A DNA stretch of 43,698 bases from an uncultured Prevotellaceae bacterium. Lineage in GTDB: Bacteria > Bacteroidota > Bacteroidia > Bacteroidales > Bacteroidaceae. The translations under genes and the position numbers were made by a program. Numbering within the stretch: position 1 is the stretch's first letter; each line of letters starts with the position of its first letter. The stretch covers positions 1 through 43,698 of the forward strand of contig CACXSA010000005.1 of the NCBI GenBank assembly GCA_902770195.1, in the 5' to 3' direction. Shown here piece after piece: positions 9,332 through 15,993 of the stretch. Below the pieces are notes generated by a model that worked only from the letters and a program-made list of their open reading frames with translations, was not told the DNA's origin and searched no databases.

Positions 9332-9562
9332 AGAGGGGATTAAGGGGATCATGGGGTCGGTTCTACTGATCATTTATACGTAGATCAGGGGACTCTCTCT
9401 TCGAGAGTGTGGCGTTGCAATCTCTGATCTGTTATAAAACATTAAAGGTTTACGAAGTATGATGACATATTACAATAATTATGGTTGATCAGGCTCTCTC
9501 TGGTCTATGGGAAGAATGTAGGAGGGAATCCATATCAATTACTCATCAAAGAAATGTAAAAC

Positions 9563-10720
9563 ATGAAACAAATATCAATAATCATAGCACTGGCATTGCT
9601 TACTACCATTGCCAATGCCCAGAACATCAAAGGGTCGCACCAGGTGAGGGCCAACGATGAAGTGAAGAAACACCAGGTGGAATATGCCGCTGTCGATAGC
9701 ACGGGGCAAGACCTTGTCTGGGATTTGAGCGAGGTGGAACTGCCTAAGTGGACGCTCACCGCCGACTACACCGAGGAGGATAGTCGCAAAGGGGTCGTCA
9801 TTGGGACAGAGCGAGGCACACGGGACTACTATCGTTCAGAACCTGCAGCCTTGCTGCTGACGGGGTTTGAGAACAATCTGCTGAAGGTGGAGTACGACCA
9901 GCCGGAGCTTCTGCTACGTATGCCTTTGGTATATGGTGACCATTATGAGGGGCAGTTCCACGGCACGTCGGTCTACTGCGAGAAGGTCTTTTCGCATACC
10001 TTCGGCACTTATCGCGTGGCGGTGGACGGCACAGGCTCGATGCTGTTGCCATCGGGCGACACCCTGCGCCATGTATCCCGTGTACACAGCACCAAGCTGA
10101 CCTCTGCCCGTTTCTTTCCTGAGGTGCAGAGGGAGCGGATGTTGAAGGCCGTCGTCGACAGCATCAAATTCCCCGTCGATAGCATCCGACAGGGTATCGC
10201 GATGGACACGCTCGTCATCGAGACAGACACCTACCGCTGGTATGCAGCAGGCTACCGCTATCCCGTATTGGAAGTCATCTCTACGGGCTATAAGGGTGAG
10301 AAGCCATGGACAACGGAAGCCTTCTACTGCGCCCCTGAGGACCAGCAGCAGTTGTATGACCCCGAGAACGAAGAGGCCCGCAAACTGTTGGCTGACAACG
10401 AAAGCAATGGCTCCGGAACAGAGAACGGCAACTCACCAGACAAAGAGGACGGAAAGAAAAGTGTTGACGACATTCTGCAGGACCTGAATGTTGTAGTTAA
10501 CAATAACACCATCACCGTCGGCTATACCCTCCAGCAGGACGCCACCGTCACGGCAATGGTCTGCAGTACCTCCGGTGTCGTCTATCGCCTGCAGTCCCAG
10601 ACGGGACAAACGGGCGACCACTGCCAGATGACCATCCTCTGCGATGGCCTCCGCCGTGGACAGTATGTACTCTATATGAATGTCAACGGACAAGTAACCA
10701 GTCAGACTGTCAACCTGTAA
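9563..10720 (+). CDS. Secreted protein with C-terminal sorting-like domain
   Basis: 385 aa with a signal peptide (cleavage after TTIANAQ). The middle part (about 25-270) is unrecognised and beta-rich. A low-complexity acidic/Asn/Ser linker (about 275-305) separates it from a C-terminal ~75-residue beta domain (ITVGYTLQQDATVTAMVCS ... GLRRGQYVLYMNVNGQ ... TVNL). The end has the layout of type IX secretion C-terminal sorting domains: I-x-Y-x-L, a 'v-x-d-x-x-G' turn, L-x-x-G-x-Y. It follows the immunity gene after 231 bases that hold a small hairpin (ACTCTC/GAGAGT near 9392-9408) but no recognisable promoter. GC content returns to that of the RHS shell. It may be a surface component of the same locus. 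The T9SS assignment is tentative. Confidence 0.6.
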   Translation: MKQISIIIALALLTTIANAQNIKGSHQVRANDEVKKHQVEYAAVDSTGQDLVWDLSEVELPKWTLTADYTEEDSRKGVVIGTERGTRDYYRSEPAALLLTGFENNLLKVEYDQPELLLRMPLVYGDHYEGQFHGTSVYCEKVFSHTFGTYRVAVDGTGSMLLPSGDTLRHVSRVHSTKLTSARFFPEVQRERMLKAVVDSIKFPVDSIRQGIAMDTLVIETDTYRWYAAGYRYPVLEVISTGYKGEKPWTTEAFYCAPEDQQQLYDPENEEARKLLADNESNGSGTENGNSPDKEDGKKSVDDILQDLNVVVNNNTITVGYTLQQDATVTAMVCSTSGVVYRLQSQTGQTGDHCQMTILCDGLRRGQYVLYMNVNGQVTSQTVNL

Positions 10721-10811
10721 ACAGTCATCATAATCAACCTTATTAGTATCAGAAACATGATGAGCCCATAAAATAATTTGTAAAAAGTGTCAGAAGATGC
10801 AAGATTTTTAG

Positions 10812-10819
10812 TAATTTTG
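10812..10819 (+). promoter_or_regulatory. -7 box upstream of structured leader and hypothetical gene
   Basis: TAATTTTG matches TAnnTTTG; no convincing -33 element is seen. A transcript from about 10823 would contain a 9-codon ORF (10835-10864, MKKKQPQLM), the folded element at 10866-10993 and the gene at 11107, giving a leader of ~285 bases. Confidence 0.55.
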
Positions 10820-10865
10820 CAACCGAATACATATATGAAGAAAAAGCAACCGCAGCTTATGTAAG

Positions 10866-10993
10866 TCTCTCGAACCGCAATTCTAAAGACATGAGCAAAG
10901 CAAGTTGGCTGCCGGCTCACGTATACGGCAACGGATACGTGGGCATTGGTAGTAAAGGCATTTGTTCATGGGTCATTGCGGAAACCCGAGAGA
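10866..10993 (+). ncRNA. Candidate structured RNA (rod-like fold), leader or independent small RNA
   Basis: Four nested helices can be read directly. They are 10866-10872 with 10987-10993 (7 bp), 10875-10881 with 10975-10981 (7 bp), 10890-10899 with 10961-10970 (10 bp, one G-U), and 10918-10924 with 10935-10941 (7 bp). The last may be extended by 10910-10913 with 10942-10945. They form one long hairpin broken by internal loops. The region between genes (10721-11106) holds no other convincing gene. A 66-codon ORF at 10891-11091 overlaps it and looks accidental. An 8-base segment of the rod (10937-10944) is also complementary to 11020-11027 downstream, so an alternative fold is possible. I do not recognise a known riboswitch. 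It could be a cis leader of the gene at 11107 or a free RNA such as a 6S-like rod. Confidence 0.55.
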
Positions 10994-11106
10994 TTTTGCT
11001 GTTATATACTATCCTATTCGCCCACGTTCCTCCGTTGTTTTTCTCTCTCTCGCCTCACGGCGTATTATATATGTTTATCATCAATAATTAAACGGAAAAC
11101 GTAAAT

Positions 11107-11664
11107 ATGGAATTCAATGACGACGAAATAGTCGCATTACTAAATCGTCTGCTTGAGAAGCTGCACCAGGCAGACAGTAACCATCAAGGCAGCATAGTAT
11201 TAAACATCTACGAAAAAGGCAGTCTCCACGTGGATCATGTGGACAACCAGAACTTCTATGGCGATAAGTGGGTTAAGGCACTTCAAAATAAAGTAGTTGC
11301 GGATGATCAGCCGTCAGCAGCAGATCCCGTTTTCGAGAAAGACACACCGCTGTCGGCCCTGTTCCGTGATAACTTCCACGGTGAGCTGAGGAAGGTCATT
11401 GACGAATGGCGGCCTTTCCTTATTGACGATGACGCGTCGGTGGATGCCCTTGCCATGGTGCATTTCGAGTTCGACAAGAACCGGATTTATTCAAATAAGG
11501 TTTATCGCGACTTATGCGAACTTGATGGTTTAGGGGCTCTGCAAGTTTCGTTGAGCCAACTGGCTCGTTATCTTGCAGATCATTCCAACCTAAGCCGCAG
11601 CTTCGCTACGCTTTACCAGCAATTAAAAAACTATCGTAGCGAATACACCACTTATTCACCATGA
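11107..11664 (+). CDS. Hypothetical protein downstream of the structured leader
   Basis: 185 aa, no signal peptide or membrane segment. It has an acidic N-terminus (FNDDEIVALLNRLLEKLHQ). A GSLHVDHVDNQNFYG segment at about 38-52 resembles N-terminal signatures of many uncharacterised Bacteroidetes proteins. The helical C-terminus (SLSQLARYLADHSNLSRSFATLYQQLKNYR) looks like a small winged-helix or HTH-type module found at the end of such proteins. Function unknown. It converges with the hip operon, and the two 3' ends overlap by 13 bases (11652-11664), so the transcripts could interfere with each other. Start ATG is the only plausible one; no Shine-Dalgarno is seen. Confidence 0.7.
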   Translation: MEFNDDEIVALLNRLLEKLHQADSNHQGSIVLNIYEKGSLHVDHVDNQNFYGDKWVKALQNKVVADDQPSAADPVFEKDTPLSALFRDNFHGELRKVIDEWRPFLIDDDASVDALAMVHFEFDKNRIYSNKVYRDLCELDGLGALQVSLSQLARYLADHSNLSRSFATLYQQLKNYRSEYTTYSP

Positions 11665-12668
11665 TAGGGGGTTAATGTCGTTCTACGGTAATTGTATGAT
11701 TGCCAATAATATCGCTTCAACTGTTCAGAAAGGAAAGAGCGGTTTATAAGTTCATGGGCGAGGGGATGCTCAGTTGCGAAGATATCTAGTTCACGTTTGA
11801 CGAGACGAGGAGAAAGGCCGATGCGACGTCCGAACTCTTCAAAATCCTTACGACTGACGGTATGGGTGTCTGAGAACTGCATTCCCTCGCGGAACAGTCC
11901 TTTGTCGAGTGCAAAGATACGTGGCTCATACAGGTGAAGGCTTGTGTTAATCAAGTCATAGGCTGGCGTCAAATGATATTCTCCATTGCCTCGGTTCATC
12001 AGTGAGAAGTTCTTCAGATGGGCATCGTCGTTCAATATCAGATAGTTGAATACCACGATGCGAAAGAACTTCAGTATTTCAACAGGAGCTGCTTTGGTGT
12101 ACTTTCGAATGATTTCTGCACATTCTTCATAGCTCAGGTTACTGTATTTATAGTCACTACCGCCATTGGCCTTGGTCAGTCCTCCCAGCGAGGCTAAGTC
12201 TTCCTGTTGGTATTTACCACCATCGGGAGCCACATCGAAACGGCGTGTCAGATAAGCTGCCTCGCCATCGCGAAAGAAGCAGAGTCCATTGGATGCAGTC
12301 TCAATATGATAGACCTGTGCTGCTATCTGCATGCTTAGATGCTCATTGGCAGGGCAGTATTTTCGCTCCATCAGGGTATATGATGAAGGGGCCGGCTTCA
12401 GGATATACTGACCACGCTCTCCGTCTGAGGGCCTGACGAGATGTCCGTCAGTATTTAGTACTAAACTTGCCTTGGGCTGTACGCCAGAAAGCGATATTCT
12501 TCCCACATGACGGGCATACTCCTCTGTATCGGAATTCTCGTTGTTGGGACTATCGAAAGGAAGGATATGTGAAACTACCTTACCATCAAACAACAATTTG
12601 CGGGCAGTGGGCGAATAGGTATCAAAACCTTCTGCCAATGTGGAGGGACAAACAGTCAGTGTTTCCAT
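11652..12668 (-). CDS. hipT: HipA-family serine/threonine kinase, kinase part only (HipT-like toxin)
   Basis: 338 aa. It carries the HipA catalytic body but not its N-terminal subdomain. Visible motifs are a Gly-rich loop with serines (GRISLSGVQPK), the ATP-binding Lys (YILKPA), the NEHLSM helix, GGLTKANGG, the catalytic loop NDDAHLKNFSL, and the metal-binding TPAYDLIN. All key residues are present, so the kinase is probably active. HipA kinases phosphorylate aminoacyl-tRNA synthetases and stop growth. The start overlaps the stop of the preceding N-domain gene by one base (TGATG). The order hipB, small N-domain protein, kinase matches the tripartite HipBST systems, in which the separate small protein is the antitoxin. 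An ordinary HipA split by gene fission is the other reading. Confidence 0.85.
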   Translation of the reverse strand: METLTVCPSTLAEGFDTYSPTARKLLFDGKVVSHILPFDSPNNENSDTEEYARHVGRISLSGVQPKASLVLNTDGHLVRPSDGERGQYILKPAPSSYTLMERKYCPANEHLSMQIAAQVYHIETASNGLCFFRDGEAAYLTRRFDVAPDGGKYQQEDLASLGGLTKANGGSDYKYSNLSYEECAEIIRKYTKAAPVEILKFFRIVVFNYLILNDDAHLKNFSLMNRGNGEYHLTPAYDLINTSLHLYEPRIFALDKGLFREGMQFSDTHTVSRKDFEEFGRRIGLSPRLVKRELDIFATEHPLAHELINRSFLSEQLKRYYWQSYNYRRTTLTPYHGE

Positions 12669-12979
12669 CAGTCTATGGGTTTTATGGTTACGGCGCCTAT
12701 CGTATCCAGCTGAGCTGTTGCCAAAAGGATGCCGAAGTCATCGTTCTCGTCGATATGCAGCAACATAGACTGTGTCTGACGATTGGCACCCTCGGAGAGC
12801 ATGTTGAAAAAATAGGGGAACAGGTGGTCACTACGATATGGCTCTGTACGTAAGGGCATGGCAATACAGACAGGGGCGCCTGCATACCCATCTTTATAAG
12901 AGAAGATATACTGACGGTCATCTGTTTCCTGCAGGATACCAGCCTCCACATCGTGAACAAATACCTTACACTGTCTCAT
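12668..12979 (-). CDS. hipS: HipA N-terminal subdomain protein (HipS-like)
   Basis: 103 aa. It corresponds to the N-terminal subdomain 1 that full-length HipA carries in front of its kinase. The sequence has the usual strands (KVFVHDVEAGILQE, YIFSYKDGY, AGAPVCIAMPLR) and the FPYFFNMLSEGANRQ helix with the conserved 'F-x-x-L-L/S-E-G' pattern. It begins 14 bases inside the end of the hipB gene (12966-12979) and ends by sharing one base with the kinase gene, so all three are translationally coupled. In studied HipBST systems this small protein neutralises the kinase; the role here is inferred from order and length. Confidence 0.8.
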   Translation of the reverse strand: MRQCKVFVHDVEAGILQETDDRQYIFSYKDGYAGAPVCIAMPLRTEPYRSDHLFPYFFNMLSEGANRQTQSMLLHIDENDDFGILLATAQLDTIGAVTIKPID

Positions 12980-13187
12980 AATCCAAAGTCTTTAACTTGA
13001 TATCCATCTGTAATCCAAGCGTATCGAAAACGGTCAACAGGGTAGAGAGTTGTGGATTGCCCTCTCCACGCTCGATGGCTACTAATGTGTTCAGTCCTAC
13101 ACCTGCCAAATCTGCAAGGGTCTGTTGGTTCACGCCTAGATGCTTCCGCCTCTCCTTGATGATGATTCCGATTTCTTTTGCATCCAT
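12966..13187 (-). CDS. hipB: HipB-like Xre-family antitoxin/repressor
   Basis: 73 aa from the ATG at 13187. An upstream in-frame extension to 13268 would cross the promoter and is rejected. The protein is a single helix-turn-helix domain (IGIIIKERRKHLGVNQQTLA, then LAGVGLNTLVAIERGEGNP) with a short beta tail (LQMDIKL) that could dimerise, as in HipB. It is the first gene of the operon, and its likely operators are the two palindromes around the promoter (13204-13219 and 13264-13281). In HipBST-type systems HipB represses the operon together with its partners. Confidence 0.88.
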   Translation of the reverse strand: MDAKEIGIIIKERRKHLGVNQQTLADLAGVGLNTLVAIERGEGNPQLSTLLTVFDTLGLQMDIKLKTLDYETV

Positions 13188-13203
13188 ATAAGTTCTCAGA
13201 CAT

Positions 13204-13281
13204 TCACAATAAGTTGTGATTTTGCTGCAAAAATAAATAAAAGAATTGAAACTACCAAGCAAAATCACAATAAAGTGTGAT
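13204..13281 (-). promoter_or_regulatory. hip operon promoter with paired palindromic operators
   Basis: The minus-strand -7 box TATTTTTG lies at 13228-13235, with TTG about 20 bases upstream (13256-13258). Two perfect palindromes flank it. O1 at 13204-13219 is TCACAA-TAAG-TTGTGA, downstream of the start of transcription. O2 at 13264-13281 is ATCACA-ATAAAG-TGTGAT, upstream of the -33 region. A 13-bp perfect inverted repeat (13214-13226 with 13258-13270) places the two sites in mirror orientation around the promoter, suggesting two bound dimers and perhaps bending or looping between them. Binding by HipB is inferred. Confidence 0.8.
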
Positions 13282-13354
13282 ATTTGAACGTAAAAGTATA
13301 CTTTTCGTATAGTTTAAATGTCGTAGTATAGATGTATTAGTCCTTTCTTTGTCG

Positions 13355-13362
13355 TATCTTTG
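13355..13362 (+). promoter_or_regulatory. -7 box of the VirE-family gene
   Basis: TATCTTTG fits TAnnTTTG. The ATG at 13371 is 8 bases behind the box, so the leader would be about 5 bases. No clear -33 element is visible. Confidence 0.6.
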
Positions 13363-13370
13363 CCTCCGTT

Positions 13371-14645
13371 ATGGAAACAAAGAAGACGAAAAAGGACACG
13401 AAAGGTCCTAAGGAACACAAGAAGAACTGGCAGGAACAGATGGCGACGGTGGCTGACATCCGGGCATTTCTGGACGAGCGTATCCTGCTGCGCCACAATG
13501 TGGTGACGGGGCGCGTGGAGTGCTGCTGGCCCACGGAGTATTCCGACGAAGCCCCGTCGTCATGGGAGCCGATTACCGACCGTGCGGTGAACTCGCTGTG
13601 GGCGGAGATGTCGAAACAGAAACAGGTGCGGGTGCAGGACATGCAGCGCGTGATAGAGTCGGACTATGTTGCCGACTACGACCCGTTCCGGTTCTACCTG
13701 ACGCGCCTGCCGCCGTGGAGCGAGGACAGGGGCGACTATATCCTGGAGCTGGCGATGACGGTCATCGTGAAGGGCGGGGTGGAGGAGCAGCTGCTGTTCT
13801 GCCAGTGTCTGAAGAAATGGCTGGTAGGCATGGTGGCGGGGTGGCTCGATGCGCATGTGGTGAACAACGTGATACTGGTGCTGATCGGTGCTCAGGGCTC
13901 GTACAAGACGACGTGGTTCTCCTACCTGCTGCCACCCGAGCTTCGCCCTTACTTCCGCATCAAGACGAATGCCAGCCGCATCACGAAGGACGACCTGCTG
14001 TCGCTGACGCAGTACGGTCTGCTGTGCTACGAGGAGCTGGACACCATGACGGGACGTGAGCTGAACGAGCTGAAGTCGGTGGTTACGATGCCTTCGGTGG
14101 ATGAGCGCCCTGCCTATGGCCGCTACCATGAGCACCGACGGCACCTCGCCTCGTTCTGCGGCACGGGCAATAACGTGCAGTTCCTCTCCGACGCCACGGG
14201 AAACCGCCGGTGGCTGCCCTTCGAGGTGGAGAGCATCTCCAGTCCGCGCCAGTTCCCCCTGAACTATGCGGGCATCTACGCCCAGGCGTACCGTCTGTGG
14301 CGTGACGGCTTCCAATACTGGTTCTCACAGGCAGAGATCCAGCGGCTCAGCATGCACAACGAACAGTTTGAGACGCCGCGGCTGGAGCGTGAACTGGTGG
14401 ATATGTACTTCCGCAAGCCCCGTGACTATGAGGCGGGCGAGTTTATGCCAACAGGTTGTGCGCTGCAGATTATAGGTGGCAACACTACGCAGAAGCTGAA
14501 TCCCGTCATGATAGGGCGTGCCTTTGCCGATCTGGGCTTTACGCCCAAGCGTTTTGCCCATTCGCGTGGTTACGTGGTGGTGCGGCGGTCAGGCGTGGAA
14601 ATCAGCGAACACATGAAGACATTAGCTGTGACGGATGACAGATGA
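13371..14645 (+). CDS. VirE-family P-loop ATPase with DUF3874-like C-terminus
   Basis: 424 aa. A lysine-rich N-terminus leads to a P-loop ATPase of the virulence-associated E family. The Walker A variant is IGAQGSYKTTW (about 178-188), Walker B is LLCYEELD, and SFCGTGNNVQFLSDATGNRRWL is a conserved sensor region. The C-terminal ~90 residues (YFRKPRDYEAGEFMPTG ... IIGGNTTQKLNPVMIGRAF ... HSRGYVVVRR) match the DUF3874 type. Longer Bacteroidetes relatives carry a primase-like domain in front; here it is absent. VirE proteins are primase/helicase-like and common in mobile elements. The stop lies inside the left arm of a large inverted repeat, so the last residues (VTDDR) come from repeat sequence. 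It leads the cassette VirE-DUF4248-HU-smalltalk-amidase. Confidence 0.82.
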   Translation: METKKTKKDTKGPKEHKKNWQEQMATVADIRAFLDERILLRHNVVTGRVECCWPTEYSDEAPSSWEPITDRAVNSLWAEMSKQKQVRVQDMQRVIESDYVADYDPFRFYLTRLPPWSEDRGDYILELAMTVIVKGGVEEQLLFCQCLKKWLVGMVAGWLDAHVVNNVILVLIGAQGSYKTTWFSYLLPPELRPYFRIKTNASRITKDDLLSLTQYGLLCYEELDTMTGRELNELKSVVTMPSVDERPAYGRYHEHRRHLASFCGTGNNVQFLSDATGNRRWLPFEVESISSPRQFPLNYAGIYAQAYRLWRDGFQYWFSQAEIQRLSMHNEQFETPRLERELVDMYFRKPRDYEAGEFMPTGCALQIIGGNTTQKLNPVMIGRAFADLGFTPKRFAHSRGYVVVRRSGVEISEHMKTLAVTDDR

Positions 14646-14733
14646 CAGATGAAAACGGGAAAACCTACGCGTACCGCGCGTATGCGGTACGCGTAATAAT
14701 TCCATAAATCTATCTGTCATCCGTCATCCGTCA
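14629..14733 (+). repeat. Nested inverted repeat with heptad arms between virE-like and DUF4248 genes
   Basis: Outer arms 14629-14650 and 14712-14733 are 22 bp long with one mismatch, and each is three 7-bp units (TGACGGA/TGACAGA). Inside is a second, perfect 12-bp palindrome (14666-14677 with 14684-14695, TACGCGTACCGC). The whole could fold into one long hairpin on either strand. The third heptad of the left arm supplies the stop codon of the VirE gene. It could be a terminator-like or mobile palindromic element; there is no T-tract. Confidence 0.8.
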
Positions 14734-14748
14734 TCTATAAAGTACAAA

Positions 14749-14985
14749 ATGCCAAAAAAAGGAAAAAGCATGATAGAAGAACGCAGATATAGCAAACGTG
14801 AGCTGGCACGACTCTACTGGCCCGAGACGCAGAATATCAAGTCGGCACTGAAGAACTTGCGCCATGACATCAAAGGGTGTCCTGAACTGGTGGAGGCGCT
14901 GGCGCACACCCATTGGAACATCAACCGCCATTCTTATTCGTCGGAGCAAGTTAGGCTGATTGTGAAGTTTCTTTGTGAGCCGTAG
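14749..14985 (+). CDS. DUF4248 domain protein
   Basis: 78 aa. The body RRYSKRELARLYWPETQNI, SALKNLRHDI, and C-terminal HSYSSEQVRLIVKFLCEP follow the DUF4248 pattern (Y-x-K-x-E-L-A-x-x-Y-x-P, A-L-x-x-L, then Q-V-x-x-I-x-x-x-L-x-E-P). The family is small, Bacteroidetes-specific and resembles a DNA-binding HTH. The start may be ATG 14749 or ATG 14770 (MIEERRYSK), the latter closer to usual family length. It stands between VirE and HU genes, as in other Bacteroidetes copies of this cassette. Function unknown. Confidence 0.82.
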   Translation: MPKKGKSMIEERRYSKRELARLYWPETQNIKSALKNLRHDIKGCPELVEALAHTHWNINRHSYSSEQVRLIVKFLCEP

Positions 14986-15034
14986 GTAGAGAGTAGGGAT
15001 GCGGACGCTAAAAAAAGTTAACGCGCAGAGGATT

Positions 15035-15060
15035 GGCGACCAACGGCGACCAACGGCGAC
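15035..15060 (+). repeat. 10-bp direct repeats upstream of the HU promoter
   Basis: GGCGAC occurs at 15035, 15045 and 15055, within units of GGCGACCAAC (two full, one partial copy). The repeats end about 20 bases before the HU -7 box, at the distance of a -33/upstream element, so they could be a binding site for a regulator. They could also be a chance expansion. Confidence 0.6.
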
Positions 15061-15081
15061 AAAGTGACCTGCGCCATATAG

Positions 15082-15089
15082 TACCTTTG
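15082..15089 (+). promoter_or_regulatory. -7 box of the HU-family gene
   Basis: TACCTTTG matches TAnnTTTG. Start of transcription is expected near 15093, giving a leader of ~110 bases with two near-identical ATTAATACTT segments (15121-15130 and 15164-15173). This leader makes the ATG at 15204 the start of HU. Confidence 0.7.
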
Positions 15090-15203
15090 CATTGTCGTCC
15101 AGGTGGTACGGATTGCGAGCATTAATACTTGCAATTGCTGGGGTTAATAGTAACATTTGCGACGATTAATACTTATTATCAACTATTTAAAAAACAAACA
15201 GTT

Positions 15204-15779
15204 ATGGCAATTAAAGTGATTGCTCAGCGCCGGGAGCTTAAAATCGGCAAGAATCCGGGAGTGAAGAAGTTCGTGATGCGTCCCGATCTCTACATCCCCA
15301 TCAGCGAGAAGAAAGTGTTCAAGGAGGCAGCCGCCCATACGGGAGTCTCTGAGGCCGTACTGAAGGCGGCATGGGATGCTGCCGGCGAGGTCATCCGTGC
15401 TTGGGCCACCGAAGGTCACTCCGTGCCCCTGCCAGGTCTGGGTACCATGCGCTTCGGTGTCCGTGCAAAGGCGGTAGAGGACCTGGAGGACGTGAAGACC
15501 GGTCTCATCAGCACCCGCCGCATCGTGTTCACTCCCTCGTCGGAGATGAAGGACGTACTGAAGGAAACCTCCATCCAGATTACCTGTCTCGACGAGGATG
15601 GTAACGTGCTGAAACGCGTGACATCGGGCGATAGCGGCGAGATTGAGGACAGTGAGGGCGGTACTACGAATTCCGGTAGCGAGGGCGGTACTACGGATTC
15701 AACAGGTGGCGGTACCACGAATGGTAGTGACGACAACCCAAACAACAATGACAACCAGGGTGGTGGCGATGAGACTTAA
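15204..15779 (+). CDS. HU-family DNA-binding protein with Gly/Ser/Thr tail
   Basis: 191 aa from ATG 15204. Upstream in-frame codons from 15129 lie in the leader and are not homologous. Residues ~1-125 form the Bacteroidetes HU-like domain (MAIKVIAQRRELKIGKNPG, EAAAHTGVSEAVLKAAWDAA, VPLPGLGTMRFGVRAK, STRRIVFTPS), longer than bacterial HU (~90 aa). The tail (~150-191) is low complexity with three GGTT blocks separated by Asn/Ser/Asp, probably disordered. HU-like proteins bend DNA; here the gene belongs to the VirE-DUF4248-HU-smalltalk-amidase cassette, whose purpose is unknown. Heptad repeats begin directly after the stop. Confidence 0.88.
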   Translation: MAIKVIAQRRELKIGKNPGVKKFVMRPDLYIPISEKKVFKEAAAHTGVSEAVLKAAWDAAGEVIRAWATEGHSVPLPGLGTMRFGVRAKAVEDLEDVKTGLISTRRIVFTPSSEMKDVLKETSIQITCLDEDGNVLKRVTSGDSGEIEDSEGGTTNSGSEGGTTDSTGGGTTNGSDDNPNNNDNQGGGDET

Positions 15780-15884
15780 AGAGTGAAGAGTGAGCGGGCT
15801 TCGCCCTAGTGAAAAGTGAATAGTGAAAAGTGAAAAGTGAATAGTGAAAAGTGAAAAGTGAAAAGTGAATAGTGAAAAGTGAAT
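15780..15884 (+). repeat. Heptad tandem repeat (AGTGAAA/AGTGAAT)
   Basis: Two copies of AGAGTGA (15780-15793) abut the HU stop. A small GGGC/GCCC hairpin (15796-15806) follows. Then come eleven consecutive 7-mers of AGTGAA(A or T) at 15808-15884, in the order A-T, A-A-T, A-A-A-T, A-T. The block ends 4 bases before the smalltalk ATG. Because the period is 7, the TGA in each unit falls in all three frames. Confidence 0.92.
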
Positions 15885-15888
15885 AATT

Positions 15889-15993
15889 ATGAAGAAGGAA
15901 ACGTGGAAGAGCATTGTGCAGATCATCATTACGATTCTGACAGCCATTAGTTCAACAGTGTTAGTACAGTCATGCGACGTATTACCCTGTTAG
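15889..15993 (+). CDS. Smalltalk-family small protein
   Basis: 34 aa: MKKETWKSIVQIIITILTAI begins it, and a hydrophobic helix runs on to VQSCDVLPC. It matches the 'smalltalk' family of Bacteroidetes, very short single-helix proteins found between an HU-like gene and an amidase gene, exactly the position here. The end overlaps the amidase start by 22 bases (15972-15993) in another frame, so the two are probably coupled. One membrane helix with a Cys soon after (VQSC) resembles a tiny lipoprotein or a phage-type spanin/holin, but that is speculation. Confidence 0.88.
   Translation: MKKETWKSIVQIIITILTAISSTVLVQSCDVLPC

Noticed and set aside
9332-9562. Second toxin or immunity remnant behind the immunity gene
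   Set aside because: All six frames are short and broken; only a small hairpin is visible, so no gene is called.
10835-10864. Nine-codon ORF (MKKKQPQLM) near the start of the structured leader, as an attenuation peptide
   Set aside because: No run of regulatory codons, and chance occurrence is likely in an AT-rich leader; kept only as a remark.
10891-11091. 66-codon ORF in the gap before the gene at 11107
   Set aside because: It lies within the folded RNA, has odd composition and no promoter of its own in phase; the RNA fold explains the sequence better.
15808-15884. CRISPR-like array
   Set aside because: The units are 7 bp with no spacers; no cas genes are nearby.
15699-15947. Antisense ORF with repeated FSLFTFHFSLFTIHF
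   Set aside because: It is just the heptad DNA repeat read on the minus strand.
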